Shown here: positions 38,974 through 48,616 of the stretch, in pieces
Position numbering within the stretch: the first letter of the stretch is position 1
Layout of the letters: each line of letters begins with the position of its first letter
From: Microbacterium sp. 2FI
GTDB taxonomy: Bacteria; Actinomycetota; Actinomycetes; Actinomycetales; Microbacteriaceae
Reading direction: 5' to 3'
DNA: 64,000 bases
Assembly (NCBI RefSeq): GCF_005502885.1
Contig: NZ_SCMR01000003.1
Coordinates: 1 to 64,000 of the forward strand
Notes under the pieces: model-generated
Told to the model about the DNA's origin: nothing
Database searches by the model: none
The model's input: the letters and a program-made list of their open reading frames with translations, nothing else
Translations under genes and position numbers: made by a program

Positions 38974-40977
38974 GTGGTGAAGGCGACTCCGACATACCTA
39001 CTCGACTCGCTGTCGAGCAACGACGTCACTTTCTTCATTCCGCCCTATCAGCGGAACTATGAGTGGTCAACGGACACTTGCAAGGTGCTTCTGGCGGATG
39101 TTCAGAAGGTGGCGTCTTCGAATGCTGGAGGGGCGAAGACTGAGCATTTCTTCGGGAGCATCGTCTATGTCGTTGAAGATGCTGGGTTCGGTGTACCGGC
39201 GAGGTACGTTCTCACGGATGGCCAACAGCGCATAACAACAACGATGCTGCTGTTGATGGCTCTTCGCGACAGCATCGACGACGCGGAGTATCAGGAGACT
39301 ATTCAGAAGCGATTCTTGGAAAACGATCGTGCGGGCGAAGGGACCGAGTTCAAAATCAAGCTGAAGCAGGTCGAGTCAGACTGGGAGGCGTACAAGCTTC
39401 TTGCGCTGCGCCACGAGATTCCCGGTGACCAGAAGAACTCGACGGTCTATCAGAACTACATGTTCTTCCGAAGAGCGATCGACCCGCTTACGGACACGGA
39501 CAAGAAAGGCTTCCTCGAGAGAGGGCTGATGAAGTTCAGCACGATCTCGATTCAGCTAGAACCAGACCGCAACCCGTGGGAGAACCCCCAGGAAATATTC
39601 GAGTCGATGAACTCGCTGGGGCAGCCGCTTTCGCTTGCCGATCTCGCGCGAAACTACCTCTTGATGGGGAAGAACTCGCGGGAGCAAACCGCGCTGTACA
39701 ACGAATTCTGGCTAACGCTCGAGAAGCGACTGCCTGGACGGCTTTCCGAGTTTCTGCGGGACTGGATGCAAGCTGATCAGCACAAGAGCTTCAAAGTAGC
39801 GCGAGAAAACAACTATAAAGAGCTCTACTCCCTGTTTAAGGAAATCACTCGCGGCCGGCATGTAGAGGATCTCTTTCAGGACTTCGTACGATTCTCGCGT
39901 CCGTACGCCCTCGCGTGCGGCCTGGAGTCGACTGGCGTCCCCCGCATCGACCAGACTATCTTCGACCTCAACGTAATTGGAGTTGCGCCCGCGTATTCGT
40001 ACCTCACAGAGGTACTCGGAGCGTGGGAGTCAGGTCAGCTCTCGGACGCACAGGTAGAGAGCGTTCTGATTGCGGTGCGGACCTATTTGCTGAGACGGCG
40101 CGTGCTTGGCATCACCCAGGCAGAGAACAAGTTCTTCCCTGCGCTTGGTGCACGATTGGGAGACCTGATTGCATCGACTAGTCTCACCGAAACGCTCTTC
40201 GCTCAGCTGTCGTCGCAGGAGTACGCATTGCGCCTCCCAAACGACGACGAACTCGGCGTAAGGCTAGTGAGCATGAACTTCTACAACCTGGGCAGATCCA
40301 GGAACTATCCGCGGCTCCTGCTGTCTTTGGCCGAGGAACTGCTCACAAAGTCCCGACCCGCATGGGACGACGCTCATCTCCAGCTCGAGCACATCATGCC
40401 GCAAAAGTTGAGCTCGCAATGGCGCAGCGCCCTCGGCGGCTCTGCAGACCAAATTCACCAGGATCTGGTGAACAACATCGGCAACATCACTCTCATCCGT
40501 CACAACCAAGAGCTTGGGAACAGGTCGTTCGCCGAGAAGAAATCCCTGTACTCGGCCAAGTCCGGGTTGCAGGTCGCGCAGAACCACGTTGTCGATCGGG
40601 ACGCATGGGACGCCGCATCGATACTGGAACGACAGCAGTACATGATTGGAATGCTCGTGAAGGACATCCTGCGCATCCCGCAGAAGTTCACGCACGGCAG
40701 CAACTGGGCGCAGGTTCAAGGCGACAGTTCGCAGTTCGACTCTCGCCAGATACTGAACCAGTTGATCGGTGAGACCCTCCAGTACGTTCCGAACCCCTCG
40801 ATCGTTGCGCAGGTCGTAAGTGACTCTAAGGTTCTGTTCGAGGGAAAGGAATGGAGCTTGTCTCCACTCACGCGGGAGCTTAAGGAGCGGGACGGCGCCG
40901 TGAGTAAGTCCAGCCAGTTCCAGGGCGCTCTCTACTGGAGCTGGGACGGCACACGGCTGGTGGATCTGGACATCTAG
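38974..40977 (+). CDS. GmrSD-like DUF262/DUF1524 protein
   Basis: This 667-residue protein opens with the DUF262 (GmrS-like) signature: FFIPPYQRNYEWS, FFGSIVYVVED and LTDGQQRITTTMLL, related to ParB/Srx NTP-dependent folds. Near residues ~465-520 it has the DUF1524 HNH-type motif LEHIMPQKL with IGNITLIRHNQELGN, the GmrD-like nuclease. The final ~110 residues are an extra domain ending YWSWDGTRLVDLDI. Single-chain GmrSD enzymes are type IV restriction systems against modified phage DNA. AAGGAG at 38965-38970 best serves the second GTG (38977). Codon use is visibly less GC-rich than in host genes. Confidence 0.87.
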   Translation: MVKATPTYLLDSLSSNDVTFFIPPYQRNYEWSTDTCKVLLADVQKVASSNAGGAKTEHFFGSIVYVVEDAGFGVPARYVLTDGQQRITTTMLLLMALRDSIDDAEYQETIQKRFLENDRAGEGTEFKIKLKQVESDWEAYKLLALRHEIPGDQKNSTVYQNYMFFRRAIDPLTDTDKKGFLERGLMKFSTISIQLEPDRNPWENPQEIFESMNSLGQPLSLADLARNYLLMGKNSREQTALYNEFWLTLEKRLPGRLSEFLRDWMQADQHKSFKVARENNYKELYSLFKEITRGRHVEDLFQDFVRFSRPYALACGLESTGVPRIDQTIFDLNVIGVAPAYSYLTEVLGAWESGQLSDAQVESVLIAVRTYLLRRRVLGITQAENKFFPALGARLGDLIASTSLTETLFAQLSSQEYALRLPNDDELGVRLVSMNFYNLGRSRNYPRLLLSLAEELLTKSRPAWDDAHLQLEHIMPQKLSSQWRSALGGSADQIHQDLVNNIGNITLIRHNQELGNRSFAEKKSLYSAKSGLQVAQNHVVDRDAWDAASILERQQYMIGMLVKDILRIPQKFTHGSNWAQVQGDSSQFDSRQILNQLIGETLQYVPNPSIVAQVVSDSKVLFEGKEWSLSPLTRELKERDGAVSKSSQFQGALYWSWDGTRLVDLDI

Positions 40978-41269
40978 CAAGCTACGTCGTCGACGTTCCC
41001 TATCGAGGGCGAACATTCCGCCACGCCGCCGAGAACACATGCCGAGCCGAAAGGCTCCGAATGGACGCCCGACGACAATGACGCGCCGTCGACAGCACGT
41101 CCGGAACGCTCCCGACACACCAAAGACGCGAGGGACCGCAGAAACGAAAGAGCCGCGATGCACGCAGGCACCCACGGTGGGCGACGCCCTTTGAAACCGC
41201 TTGGCTACAGTTTCCTGCAACGCGCAAAAATCCCTGGATAACCGCGAAAACCTAGCCTACTCTGGCGCC
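40978..41269. other. gap upstream of the relaxase
   Basis: No gene seen. The region is a plausible place for an origin of transfer because it precedes the relaxase, but I find no strong inverted repeat. TAGCCT at 41253-41258 lies about 12 bases before the relaxase ATG and could be a -10 of a leaderless promoter. Confidence 0.3.
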
Positions 41270-44014
41270 ATGCGCGGAGGTCTGGAGCGGTGGAAGAGGG
41301 GTGTCGATTCCCGCGGGGTTCGGCACGCGATCTCGTACGCTCTCGAGGGCACATGTGACGCGCACATGCCCTGCTCGACGGGCGTCGAGGCGCTCGAGGC
41401 GTATGGCGCAGCATCCGATTCCACCGTCTCTCGATTCATCGTCGACAACGGCGTGATCACGACCGACCAACTCACGGCCGGCGGACTTCGTGTCTGGCTC
41501 ACCGGGCACGACCCGATCACGGGGGAGGAGCGAGGACACCAGCGGCTGAGCCCTGACGCAGACCTGCTGCTCGACGGGACTCTCAATCACCCGAAGTCGT
41601 ACAGCATCGCGGCGCTGCTGCATCCCGAGCTCGCGGGCGAGTTCGAGGCGCTGCAAGACCGGCTGCGCGAGCGCATCCTGCTCACCTGGCAGACCGAGCT
41701 CAATGCGCGGCGCGGGCATGGTGGGCTCATTCGCGAGCAGATCACGCGCATCGAGGTCGTCGAGTTGCAGCACCGCCGATCGCGGGCGCTCGACCCGCAC
41801 ATCCATCGCCACCTGTGGCTGACCATCAAGGTGCTCGGCGCGGACGGCAAGTGGTCGAACCTCGACTCGCGCGTCGCGATGAAGCTGCACACCGTCATCA
41901 ACGCCGAGGGCGAGCTTGCCGCCCGCACAGACCCCGCGTGGATCGCCGCGCTTGCGCGCCACGGATACAGACTCGACGACGCGGGCGAGATCGCCGAACT
42001 TGCCGGCGCCGTCCGCCCGCTCTCGCGCCGGTCGGCGCAGATCGAAGCGAACCGCGCGCGTCTGATCGCGGAGTGGTCGTCGGCGCACGGGGGATCGGCG
42101 CCGAGCGTCGAGGTGGTGCAGCAGATCGACCGGCGCGCGTGGGCGGTAGCGCGTCCGAACAAGCCGGCCGACCTCGACGAGGTGTCGTGGGAGTTGCGCG
42201 TCCGCGACGAGATCGCGGCGATCGATCCGAGCCTGATAATCGCTCGTGCACCGATTGCAGTCCGTGCGACAGACCCGCACGCGCTCGATCTGGACATGCT
42301 CGCTGGTGCGGCGATCGTGGATGCGGACGAACGCTCCACATCGTGCGGCGGGCGGTTCAGCACCTTCGACATTCGCGCCGGCGCAACGCGCGCGCTCTCA
42401 CGCACGGGCATCGTTGCGCCGCGCGATCAGCTCGATGGCGTGATCGACGAGATCGCGACGCGCGCCGCGAAGGCCGTGTGGTGGCTCGTCGAGGAGGTTC
42501 CGCCTGCGCATGTGAAGGCCTTCATGGCCACCGAGACGGTGCGGGCCAAGGTGCGCCTCGCCGCACGCCTTGACGTGATCGCCCGGCCTGGCCGCTCGCT
42601 CCTGCCGAACGAGGTGCGTCGCTTCGCGTCGAACGAAGACATCTCGACGCTGGATGCTTCGCAGTACCTTGCAGCGTGCGCGATTTCCGGGACCGATGGG
42701 CTCGTCACGGTCACTGGCCCCGCCGGCACCGGCAAGACCACGATGCTGCGTGTTGCGTTCGCAGCGCTCGGGTCGCAACGGCGGCGGATGCTCGTCGTCG
42801 CGCCGACCCGGAAAGCGGCGTCGGTGGCGTCTCGTGAGGTTGGGGCTGCGGCATCCAGCATTCATGCGTTGCTTGCCGACCACGGCTACCGGTGGGGCGC
42901 CGATCAGGCCGGCGCGGATGTGTGGACGCGACTGCGTGTGGGTGAGGTCGATTCCAGCACGGGTGCCACATATGGCGGGCCGGCGCAGTATGTGTTGCGT
43001 TCTCGCGATCGGATCGTGGTCGATGAAGCGGGCATGGTCGATCTGCAGACGGCGAACGCACTCGTCGACCTCGCGATTGCACAGGGCGTCGGGCTCGCGT
43101 TCGTCGGCGACCCGCACCAGGCGTTGCCGGTCGGGCATTCCGGTGCGATGGGTTCGGCGATTCGGCACGCGAATGCCGCGGTTGAGCTCGATACGGTGCA
43201 TCGGTTCCGCGATCCCGAGTATGCGGCGCTCACGCTGCGACTGCGAGCCGCGAGTGATCGCGAGCGTGCATTGGCGGTCGCTGGTGAGCTGGAGGAACGC
43301 GGTCACGTCGAGCGGGTCGATCATCACGATGCGGCGCGTGAGCGGATGGTCGACGCGTACTTCGAGTGGCACCGGCCTGGCAAGCGGGTGACGTTGGTTT
43401 CCGGTACCAACGCTGAGGCTGATGCCATCAACGACGCGATCCAGCAGCGTCGGGTCGATCACGGTGAGCTGGACCCCGGTGTCGTCGCGTGGGGGATGGG
43501 GGAGCAACGCATTCTCGTCGGCGACTCCGTCCAGACTCGCCGAAACGATCGGCGCACGGGTGTCGAGAATCGTGCGCAGTGGATCGTGCGCGACATCTAT
43601 GAGGAGTGCGTCGATCTCGTATCGGTCGGCGACAGCGGTGAGTTGCGGCGAGTGTCTGCCGCGTATGCGCGGGAGCACATGCAGCTCGCCTACTCGTCGA
43701 CGGTGCATGGCGTGCAGGGCGACACCGCCGATGCGTCGGTGGTCGGGCCGGATGTGGACGCGGCGGGACTGTACGTTGGCCTCACTCGCGGGCGAGTGCA
43801 CAACGTCGCGATCGTGGTCGCGCGGTCGGATGCTGCCGCCCGCGAGCGTCTCGCCGAGTCGATGCAGCGCGGCACGCCGGAGCTCACGATGCAGGATGCC
43901 GTGCGCGCAGCTCAGGCGGAGATGCGGCGCGCGGCGCGAGCGCGGGACTTGGCGGCGATGGCGAGCGGGCCGGTTGTGCGGGCGCCGAGCGCGGGGCGTG
44001 GGATGGGGATGTAG
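41270..44014 (+). CDS. MobF-type relaxase / RecD-like helicase
   Basis: This ~914-residue protein combines an N-terminal TrwC-type relaxase domain with a C-terminal superfamily-1 helicase. Relaxase marks are GVDSRGVRHAISYALEG (a candidate catalytic Tyr), LNHPKSYSIAALLHPE and the metal-binding His cluster DPHIHRHLW. Helicase motifs are VTVTGPAGTGKTTML (Walker A), IVVDEAGMVDL (Walker B), FVGDPHQALPV and VHGVQGDTADAS...GLTRGR (motifs V-VI). It would nick an oriT and unwind DNA for transfer. The ATG at 41270 has no ribosome site and may be read from a leaderless mRNA; upstream TTG codons are less likely. The 3' end is duplicated at 49201-49689. Confidence 0.8.
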   Translation: MRGGLERWKRGVDSRGVRHAISYALEGTCDAHMPCSTGVEALEAYGAASDSTVSRFIVDNGVITTDQLTAGGLRVWLTGHDPITGEERGHQRLSPDADLLLDGTLNHPKSYSIAALLHPELAGEFEALQDRLRERILLTWQTELNARRGHGGLIREQITRIEVVELQHRRSRALDPHIHRHLWLTIKVLGADGKWSNLDSRVAMKLHTVINAEGELAARTDPAWIAALARHGYRLDDAGEIAELAGAVRPLSRRSAQIEANRARLIAEWSSAHGGSAPSVEVVQQIDRRAWAVARPNKPADLDEVSWELRVRDEIAAIDPSLIIARAPIAVRATDPHALDLDMLAGAAIVDADERSTSCGGRFSTFDIRAGATRALSRTGIVAPRDQLDGVIDEIATRAAKAVWWLVEEVPPAHVKAFMATETVRAKVRLAARLDVIARPGRSLLPNEVRRFASNEDISTLDASQYLAACAISGTDGLVTVTGPAGTGKTTMLRVAFAALGSQRRRMLVVAPTRKAASVASREVGAAASSIHALLADHGYRWGADQAGADVWTRLRVGEVDSSTGATYGGPAQYVLRSRDRIVVDEAGMVDLQTANALVDLAIAQGVGLAFVGDPHQALPVGHSGAMGSAIRHANAAVELDTVHRFRDPEYAALTLRLRAASDRERALAVAGELEERGHVERVDHHDAARERMVDAYFEWHRPGKRVTLVSGTNAEADAINDAIQQRRVDHGELDPGVVAWGMGEQRILVGDSVQTRRNDRRTGVENRAQWIVRDIYEECVDLVSVGDSGELRRVSAAYAREHMQLAYSSTVHGVQGDTADASVVGPDVDAAGLYVGLTRGRVHNVAIVVARSDAAARERLAESMQRGTPELTMQDAVRAAQAEMRRAARARDLAAMASGPVVRAPSAGRGMGM

Positions 44015-44123
44015 TGGCGGTCGATTCGCGGGCGCGGAGCCGGCGAGCACTCGTGCTGGCTATGTGGGCGGGTCGGATGCGGGCATCAGGGCCCTCGGGA
44101 CATGTCCTCGCCCGTTCTGATGG
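43526..44123. repeat. 598-bp direct repeat, copy 1
   Basis: The last 489 bases of the relaxase gene and 109 bases beyond its stop match 49201-49798 in the same orientation with no net length difference. The coding part is about nine-tenths identical where I compared it; the tail is more diverged but ends in CTCGCC-GTTCTGATGG-like sequence in both. Confidence 0.85.
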
Positions 44124-44164
44124 AGGATCGGACCGCGGGCGGCCAAAGCCAGAACCCAGCGGTG

Positions 44165-45925
44165 TCAGTCTTCCCGACCCAACGCTTCAAGCTCGACCAG
44201 GAAAGTATGAATGTCGTCGCAGAGCGCAGTCGCCGGAATGTGTTTGGCAACCTTCACCGCCTTTACGTCGAAATGCGCGAGGATGGCTTTCGCTCGCGCA
44301 TCCATGAATGCGTCTGCAGTGTCAGTTTGCGTCCAGCTTCGCCCGATCGTTCCAAACCCAAACATCGCGTCCAAGTCGGACTTCACAACAGCCGTGCTGA
44401 TACCCGCAGCGGCCGCGATAGCATCGGGCCAGATTAAGTACGACTCGATGTAGCGGCGACGCCATTTCAGCGCGATGAAACCGTCTTCGCTACCGTTGTT
44501 CTTGTCGTGAAGGGTTGCGTCTACAGTCCCTGCGGCCTCGTCATCCCGATCGCGAATACTAAGAGCTCGAACATCTCCGAACTCGGCGCGGAGTGAGCGC
44601 CACACAATCTTGCGCTCCTTCACATGGTCGCTCGTTTGCCAGTCGGCGACGTTCGACGGCCATGCGCATCCCGCCGTGTGTGCGAGCACGCGCAACACGT
44701 CGCGATCAGACTTGCCCTCGTAGAACAGCACCCGCTTGGTTTTCCTAACGCGGTCGATGCGAGGTGCATAGTCGCTGCCGATGCCGACCATGAGGCCGAC
44801 CTTCTGTTCATCCTCTGACAGATACCTGAATCGCGGTGTCGTACGGCCACGCACTTCGAGGATCTCGGTCGGTGAGGTCGTCCGGATGATTTCGGCCGAG
44901 TGAGTCGCGAGGAGGACTTGCTTGTCAAATTGACTCGCGAGTTGGGCAAGCCGATCGACCATCTGTGCTTGGAGTGCTGCGTGAAGGTGTGCGTCGGGCT
45001 CATCGAAAAGGAGCACGTCGATCGATGGGGCCGTAGCGAGCGTGTAGACGCTGAGCCACTGGAGGAACCCGCTCCCCTCGACCATGAGGTCGCGAGGCTT
45101 GTACTTCGGGTAGCGCGTCAACTTGAAGCCGTCGACGTGTCCCTTCACGACGTTGGCCTGAATGTACGAGTGATACTCCTCGTTGAAATCGGACATAACA
45201 ATCTCAGCGGAGAAGACTTCTCGAAGCGTTCCCTGAAGTAGCTCCCAGGGGTCTTCCTCGCGCAGCTTCACGAGGTCCTTCTCCGGGACGCGCGTCTTTC
45301 CCACTGCAAGCTGGTCGCGCCGTGCGAGGTTAGCAAGCCGCATATCTAGGAGAAGGTTTCGTAGAACCGCCCCCGCGAGGCCCTCACCGATCCGTCTGCG
45401 CCGCATCGCGCCCGTCGCTCGCTCTTCGCGCGCCGAGATCCCAGCGAACGGCGGCAAGTACGCGATCACGGGGACGCGGTCGTCGTCCGCGAGATTTGAA
45501 TCGGACACCTTGACGAAGAGCCGGTCATTCGCCAACGACAACGAGAATTCAAGAAGTTTCTCGTTGCCGCTTGGGTCTTGCCAATCGCAGCGAATTGAAA
45601 GGGTGTATCCGTCAGGATCGACGTCAGGAATCTTCGACGACTTCAGGTTTGTCCAGAGATGGTTCAACGTCGGTACGTTAATCGGCGAGAACTCGTCATC
45701 TCCGATGCCCAGACCGAGCGCCGCACGCCCCGCACGAGTGAGCGCGACTGCGCCCTTCTCCGCGACTGTCGCAACTTTGCAGAACTCCCACACCGCGAGC
45801 GCCTGAAGCAGCGACGATTTCCCCGCGTTGTTGCCACCGGCCACAATAGTGAGCCCGTCGCGCAGCTTGACCTTGTCATTGTTGAATTGCTTGAAGCGCT
45901 TGAGCGCAACCTTCGTGAGCCTCAA
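44165..45925 (-). CDS. OLD-family ATPase/TOPRIM nuclease
   Basis: This 586-residue protein starts LRLTKVALKRFKQFNN, then has Walker A VAGGNNAGKSSLLQALA, the SMC-like signature region VEGSGFLQWLSVYTL, and Walker B VLLFDEPDAHLHAAL with H-loop ATHSAEI. The C-terminal TOPRIM part has VLFYEGKSDRDVLRVLA (Glu) and SIRDRDDEA (Asp-x-Asp). OLD nucleases nick or degrade DNA and act in phage defence (P2 Old, Gabija GajA family). I place the start at TTG 45925: GGAGG lies seven bases upstream, while the longer frame begins with unlikely sequence. No GajB-like helicase is adjacent. Confidence 0.82.
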   Translation of the reverse strand: MRLTKVALKRFKQFNNDKVKLRDGLTIVAGGNNAGKSSLLQALAVWEFCKVATVAEKGAVALTRAGRAALGLGIGDDEFSPINVPTLNHLWTNLKSSKIPDVDPDGYTLSIRCDWQDPSGNEKLLEFSLSLANDRLFVKVSDSNLADDDRVPVIAYLPPFAGISAREERATGAMRRRRIGEGLAGAVLRNLLLDMRLANLARRDQLAVGKTRVPEKDLVKLREEDPWELLQGTLREVFSAEIVMSDFNEEYHSYIQANVVKGHVDGFKLTRYPKYKPRDLMVEGSGFLQWLSVYTLATAPSIDVLLFDEPDAHLHAALQAQMVDRLAQLASQFDKQVLLATHSAEIIRTTSPTEILEVRGRTTPRFRYLSEDEQKVGLMVGIGSDYAPRIDRVRKTKRVLFYEGKSDRDVLRVLAHTAGCAWPSNVADWQTSDHVKERKIVWRSLRAEFGDVRALSIRDRDDEAAGTVDATLHDKNNGSEDGFIALKWRRRYIESYLIWPDAIAAAAGISTAVVKSDLDAMFGFGTIGRSWTQTDTADAFMDARAKAILAHFDVKAVKVAKHIPATALCDDIHTFLVELEALGRED

Positions 45926-46025
45926 TGTGCTGCCTCCCTCAACGACACTATGGGTCGCGCCTTGCGAGGGCGTGCAACACGCGCGTCCCGATGGACGAGG
46001 CATGGGTGAAAGCACCCGTGGGTCA

Positions 46026-46388
46026 TCAATGATGGGGCGGGGAGCCAGTCCTCAGACGAACGATCTTTGGTTGTTGGGATCGATCACCCTTGCTTCGCAG
46101 CTCACTGCTCAACAAAGATCGCGCCCTGACCTCGGCCATTACCTCTGTCAGGATACGATCCTCTCCCGGGATGGGTAGTCCCCGCTCAGCGAACATTCGC
46201 CGCTTGTCGCTGCATGCTTGGCGCAGAGCTTGGCGAGCCTCGTGCTCTCGAGCTTGTTGTGCTCGTTCGGCCTTTCGGCGCTCGCCCTCGGCGACCGCGT
46301 CCTGGGTGGTTCTGCCAAATGCAGCGCGTGCCTTCTCGGACTGCCGGTGTCGGTACCACCGGAGAAGCGCATCGAGATTTTCGGTCAA
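46026..46388 (-). CDS. small charged helical protein
   Basis: This 120-residue, Arg/Glu/Ala-rich protein (MTENLDALLRWYRHRQSEKA...) is predicted almost wholly helical, probably coiled coil through residues ~15-70, followed by LPIPGEDRILTEVMAEVRAR. I do not recognise a family. Its ATG overlaps the stop of the methylase by four bases (ATGA), so it is translationally coupled to it and may be a partner subunit. The OLD-type gene lies 100 bases further downstream on the same strand. Confidence 0.65.
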   Translation of the reverse strand: MTENLDALLRWYRHRQSEKARAAFGRTTQDAVAEGERRKAERAQQAREHEARQALRQACSDKRRMFAERGLPIPGEDRILTEVMAEVRARSLLSSELRSKGDRSQQPKIVRLRTGSPPHH

Positions 46389-48616
46389 GACTTCTCCTTG
46401 GGCTCGGATGAAGACTTGGCGCTGCTCTGCTTTGGCCGCCTCGGCTTGGTGAGGCGGAGCATTTGAGTCGTCTCGCCCGCAATCAGGTTGCCGCGTGTGA
46501 GCGCATCTCGGAGCTCGCCGTCGGCCGATTCCAGCCAGGACACGAGACTCTGAAGTCGGTTGTGAGTTTGCCGCAGTTCGTAGAGTCGATCCATGGAGCG
46601 CGTTTGCTCCTCGAGTGGGAGCAAGGCGACTTCGTAGCGCCGGATGTCGCTTCGTGCCGAGGCGTCGTAGAGGGCCTCGTGGCGGTCATTCCATTGCGAG
46701 CAGATCGACTCGGCGACGTACCGAGGGTCGAGCGCCTCGGAGACGTGTAGCGCTTGCATGCCTCTTCCGAGCACCCAAGTTCCAGAGGAGGCGTACGGTA
46801 CAGCGAGGAATCCGGTGTTTGCGCGACCAAGGACGACATCGCGGTCTCCGATGGGCGTGACGCCCTCTTCGGTGGCGATCGGCCCTCTCCTGAACTCTGC
46901 CCCGCGCGCATTGTAGGTGCGTCTCGAGAACAGCACCTTGCTGGTGACGACCCTTGTTTCGTGGGACCACCACACGAAGTCTTCGTCTTTCGCTGTGGCC
47001 GAGCCTCGGAGTACCGTGAGCAAACCGGCGTCGACCAGTTCACCTATCGTCACAACTCGAGGCGCTATTCGAGCATGAACCTTGGTCTGCTCAAGCACGA
47101 GAGGCGCGTCAGCCATTCCAGTCGCGAGGCCGAGGTCGTTGTAGTACTGGTCGAGTGGATCTGAACGCCATGTCTCGGTGCCACGGTGGGGTGCGATCCA
47201 GTACGGTGGCTCGATCACGACGCCCGGGGAGGCGAGGTCTGCTCGCGCGACCGTATCTGACCTGTCGCCAGATTCGCCGGGCGAGTAGTCGGGGCCGTAC
47301 TTCTCGTCCTCGCGCTCCGTGAACTGCCGGTACATCTTCGCGAAGCCATCGCCGAGAAGTTCGGTGGCGGCACTCTCGCGTGCGTCAAGCATCAACACAC
47401 TGTCACGGATGTAGGAGGCTCGATCGTCATCTGGTGCCTCGAGAATCCACATTGCGAGCGGCGCGGTGGAACTGGTCCGCAGTCCGCGCGGCAGGCTCAT
47501 GATTGCGGACACCGCCGACGAGGTGATCAGTGCACGACGCACCGAGTCCTCGCCGTTTGCGAATTCGCCCAGGACGTCGGAGCCAGTCACGACGACGCCG
47601 ACACCTCGTTTGGAAATGAGGGGGGTAACGTACTCGATCCATCCAAGCGAATGTTGATTGAGCGGTGGCGGCCCGAATGGAAGAGCGGCAACCCTTTCGG
47701 GTGCCCAAGGTGCGGCACTTGAAAGCGGCGGGTCGCAGAAGACGATGTCATACCGCGCGAACTGCAGGTCGGCTTCGGGCACGGGCGTGTTTACGACCTC
47801 AACGTCACGGCCGACGAGTGCGAGCCTGAGACGCGTTGCAGCCGCGAGAAGTTTGTCGGGCTCGATGCCCGTGAGTTTGGCGGTGGGGTACCTCGCTGCG
47901 GCGGTTGCCAAGAAGTCTCCGCGTCCTGCCGCTACGTCGAGGACCGTTGAAACGTCATCGATGTCGAGCAGTGAATTGCCAAAGTCAGAGAGTCCGGTGT
48001 GTGTGCCAAGTTCCTCCGCGACACGGTCTCTGTTCTGGTCGAGTGCCGTGAGCGCGACCGGCACGGTCAGAGCTGGTGCGTCTTCGCGCGAAGCCCGGTT
48101 CAACTTGTTGAGAGCTTCCAGGACCCCAGCGTCGAGTCCACTTACGCACTCAGCGGCCAGGAGCAGAACTTCCCTGAACTCGGCGTCAAGTTGACCCTCG
48201 GGTTGCGCGAGTGAGCGGAGGAAGTCACTTAGCGCTGGACGGGCCCCGTAAGTGGACTCCGAGATCTCGTCACTGAGAGAGCCGAGACGGGACAGCGGGC
48301 CGCGCCTTGGGACATCCCGCGCGATGCCAAGCTGCCAACTGGCGACGGCGCCCACTACCGCCAGCTGGGATGCTGACGATGACGAGTAAGACGGGTCCGC
48401 GAATGTCTGCATGGGGGCCGCGGTCGTTGACTTTCCGTTTGTGGAGAGCCAAGCGACGATCGCTTCTCGATCGAAGAGGGGCCGCCTCTGGGAGCCACCT
48501 GAAGGTGCCGGGAAGTCTGGATGCCGACGTCGCCAGTTGCTCACAGTAGATGAGTCGACCCCCGCGAGCGTTGCGATCTGACTAGGTGCGAGAGTGGGCG
48601 TCGTTGCGTCGGTCAT
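46385..48616 (-). CDS. N6-adenine DNA methylase with N-terminal HTH
   Basis: The first ~65 residues form a helix-turn-helix (LAPSQIATLAGVDSSTVSNW, then RRPLFDREAIVAWL). After a helical linker comes an N-6 methylase domain with motif I VLDVAAGRGDFLATAAARYP, motif II-like LTGIEPDKLLAA, and motif IV DIVFCDPPLSSAAP, where the usual aromatic residue is Leu. The C-terminal ~230 residues (IGELVDAGLLTVLRGSAT; RLYELRQTHNRLQSLVSWLE) resemble a target-recognition domain plus coiled coil. So it is HsdM/HsdS-like in one chain of 743 residues, with no cognate restriction helicase nearby. ATGA overlaps join it to the NYN gene before and the small gene after. Confidence 0.78.
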   Translation of the reverse strand: MTDATTPTLAPSQIATLAGVDSSTVSNWRRRHPDFPAPSGGSQRRPLFDREAIVAWLSTNGKSTTAAPMQTFADPSYSSSSASQLAVVGAVASWQLGIARDVPRRGPLSRLGSLSDEISESTYGARPALSDFLRSLAQPEGQLDAEFREVLLLAAECVSGLDAGVLEALNKLNRASREDAPALTVPVALTALDQNRDRVAEELGTHTGLSDFGNSLLDIDDVSTVLDVAAGRGDFLATAAARYPTAKLTGIEPDKLLAAATRLRLALVGRDVEVVNTPVPEADLQFARYDIVFCDPPLSSAAPWAPERVAALPFGPPPLNQHSLGWIEYVTPLISKRGVGVVVTGSDVLGEFANGEDSVRRALITSSAVSAIMSLPRGLRTSSTAPLAMWILEAPDDDRASYIRDSVLMLDARESAATELLGDGFAKMYRQFTEREDEKYGPDYSPGESGDRSDTVARADLASPGVVIEPPYWIAPHRGTETWRSDPLDQYYNDLGLATGMADAPLVLEQTKVHARIAPRVVTIGELVDAGLLTVLRGSATAKDEDFVWWSHETRVVTSKVLFSRRTYNARGAEFRRGPIATEEGVTPIGDRDVVLGRANTGFLAVPYASSGTWVLGRGMQALHVSEALDPRYVAESICSQWNDRHEALYDASARSDIRRYEVALLPLEEQTRSMDRLYELRQTHNRLQSLVSWLESADGELRDALTRGNLIAGETTQMLRLTKPRRPKQSSAKSSSEPKEKS

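Noticed and set aside
44165..46388. Gabija system (GajA plus GajB)
   Set aside because: The OLD-type ATPase/TOPRIM protein is GajA-like, but no UvrD-like helicase lies next to it; the neighbour is a small helical protein.
46385..48616. BREX PglX or complete type I HsdM/HsdS/HsdR locus
   Set aside because: No PglZ, BrxC or HsdR gene is present; the methylase carries its own HTH and recognition-like region and is shorter than PglX.
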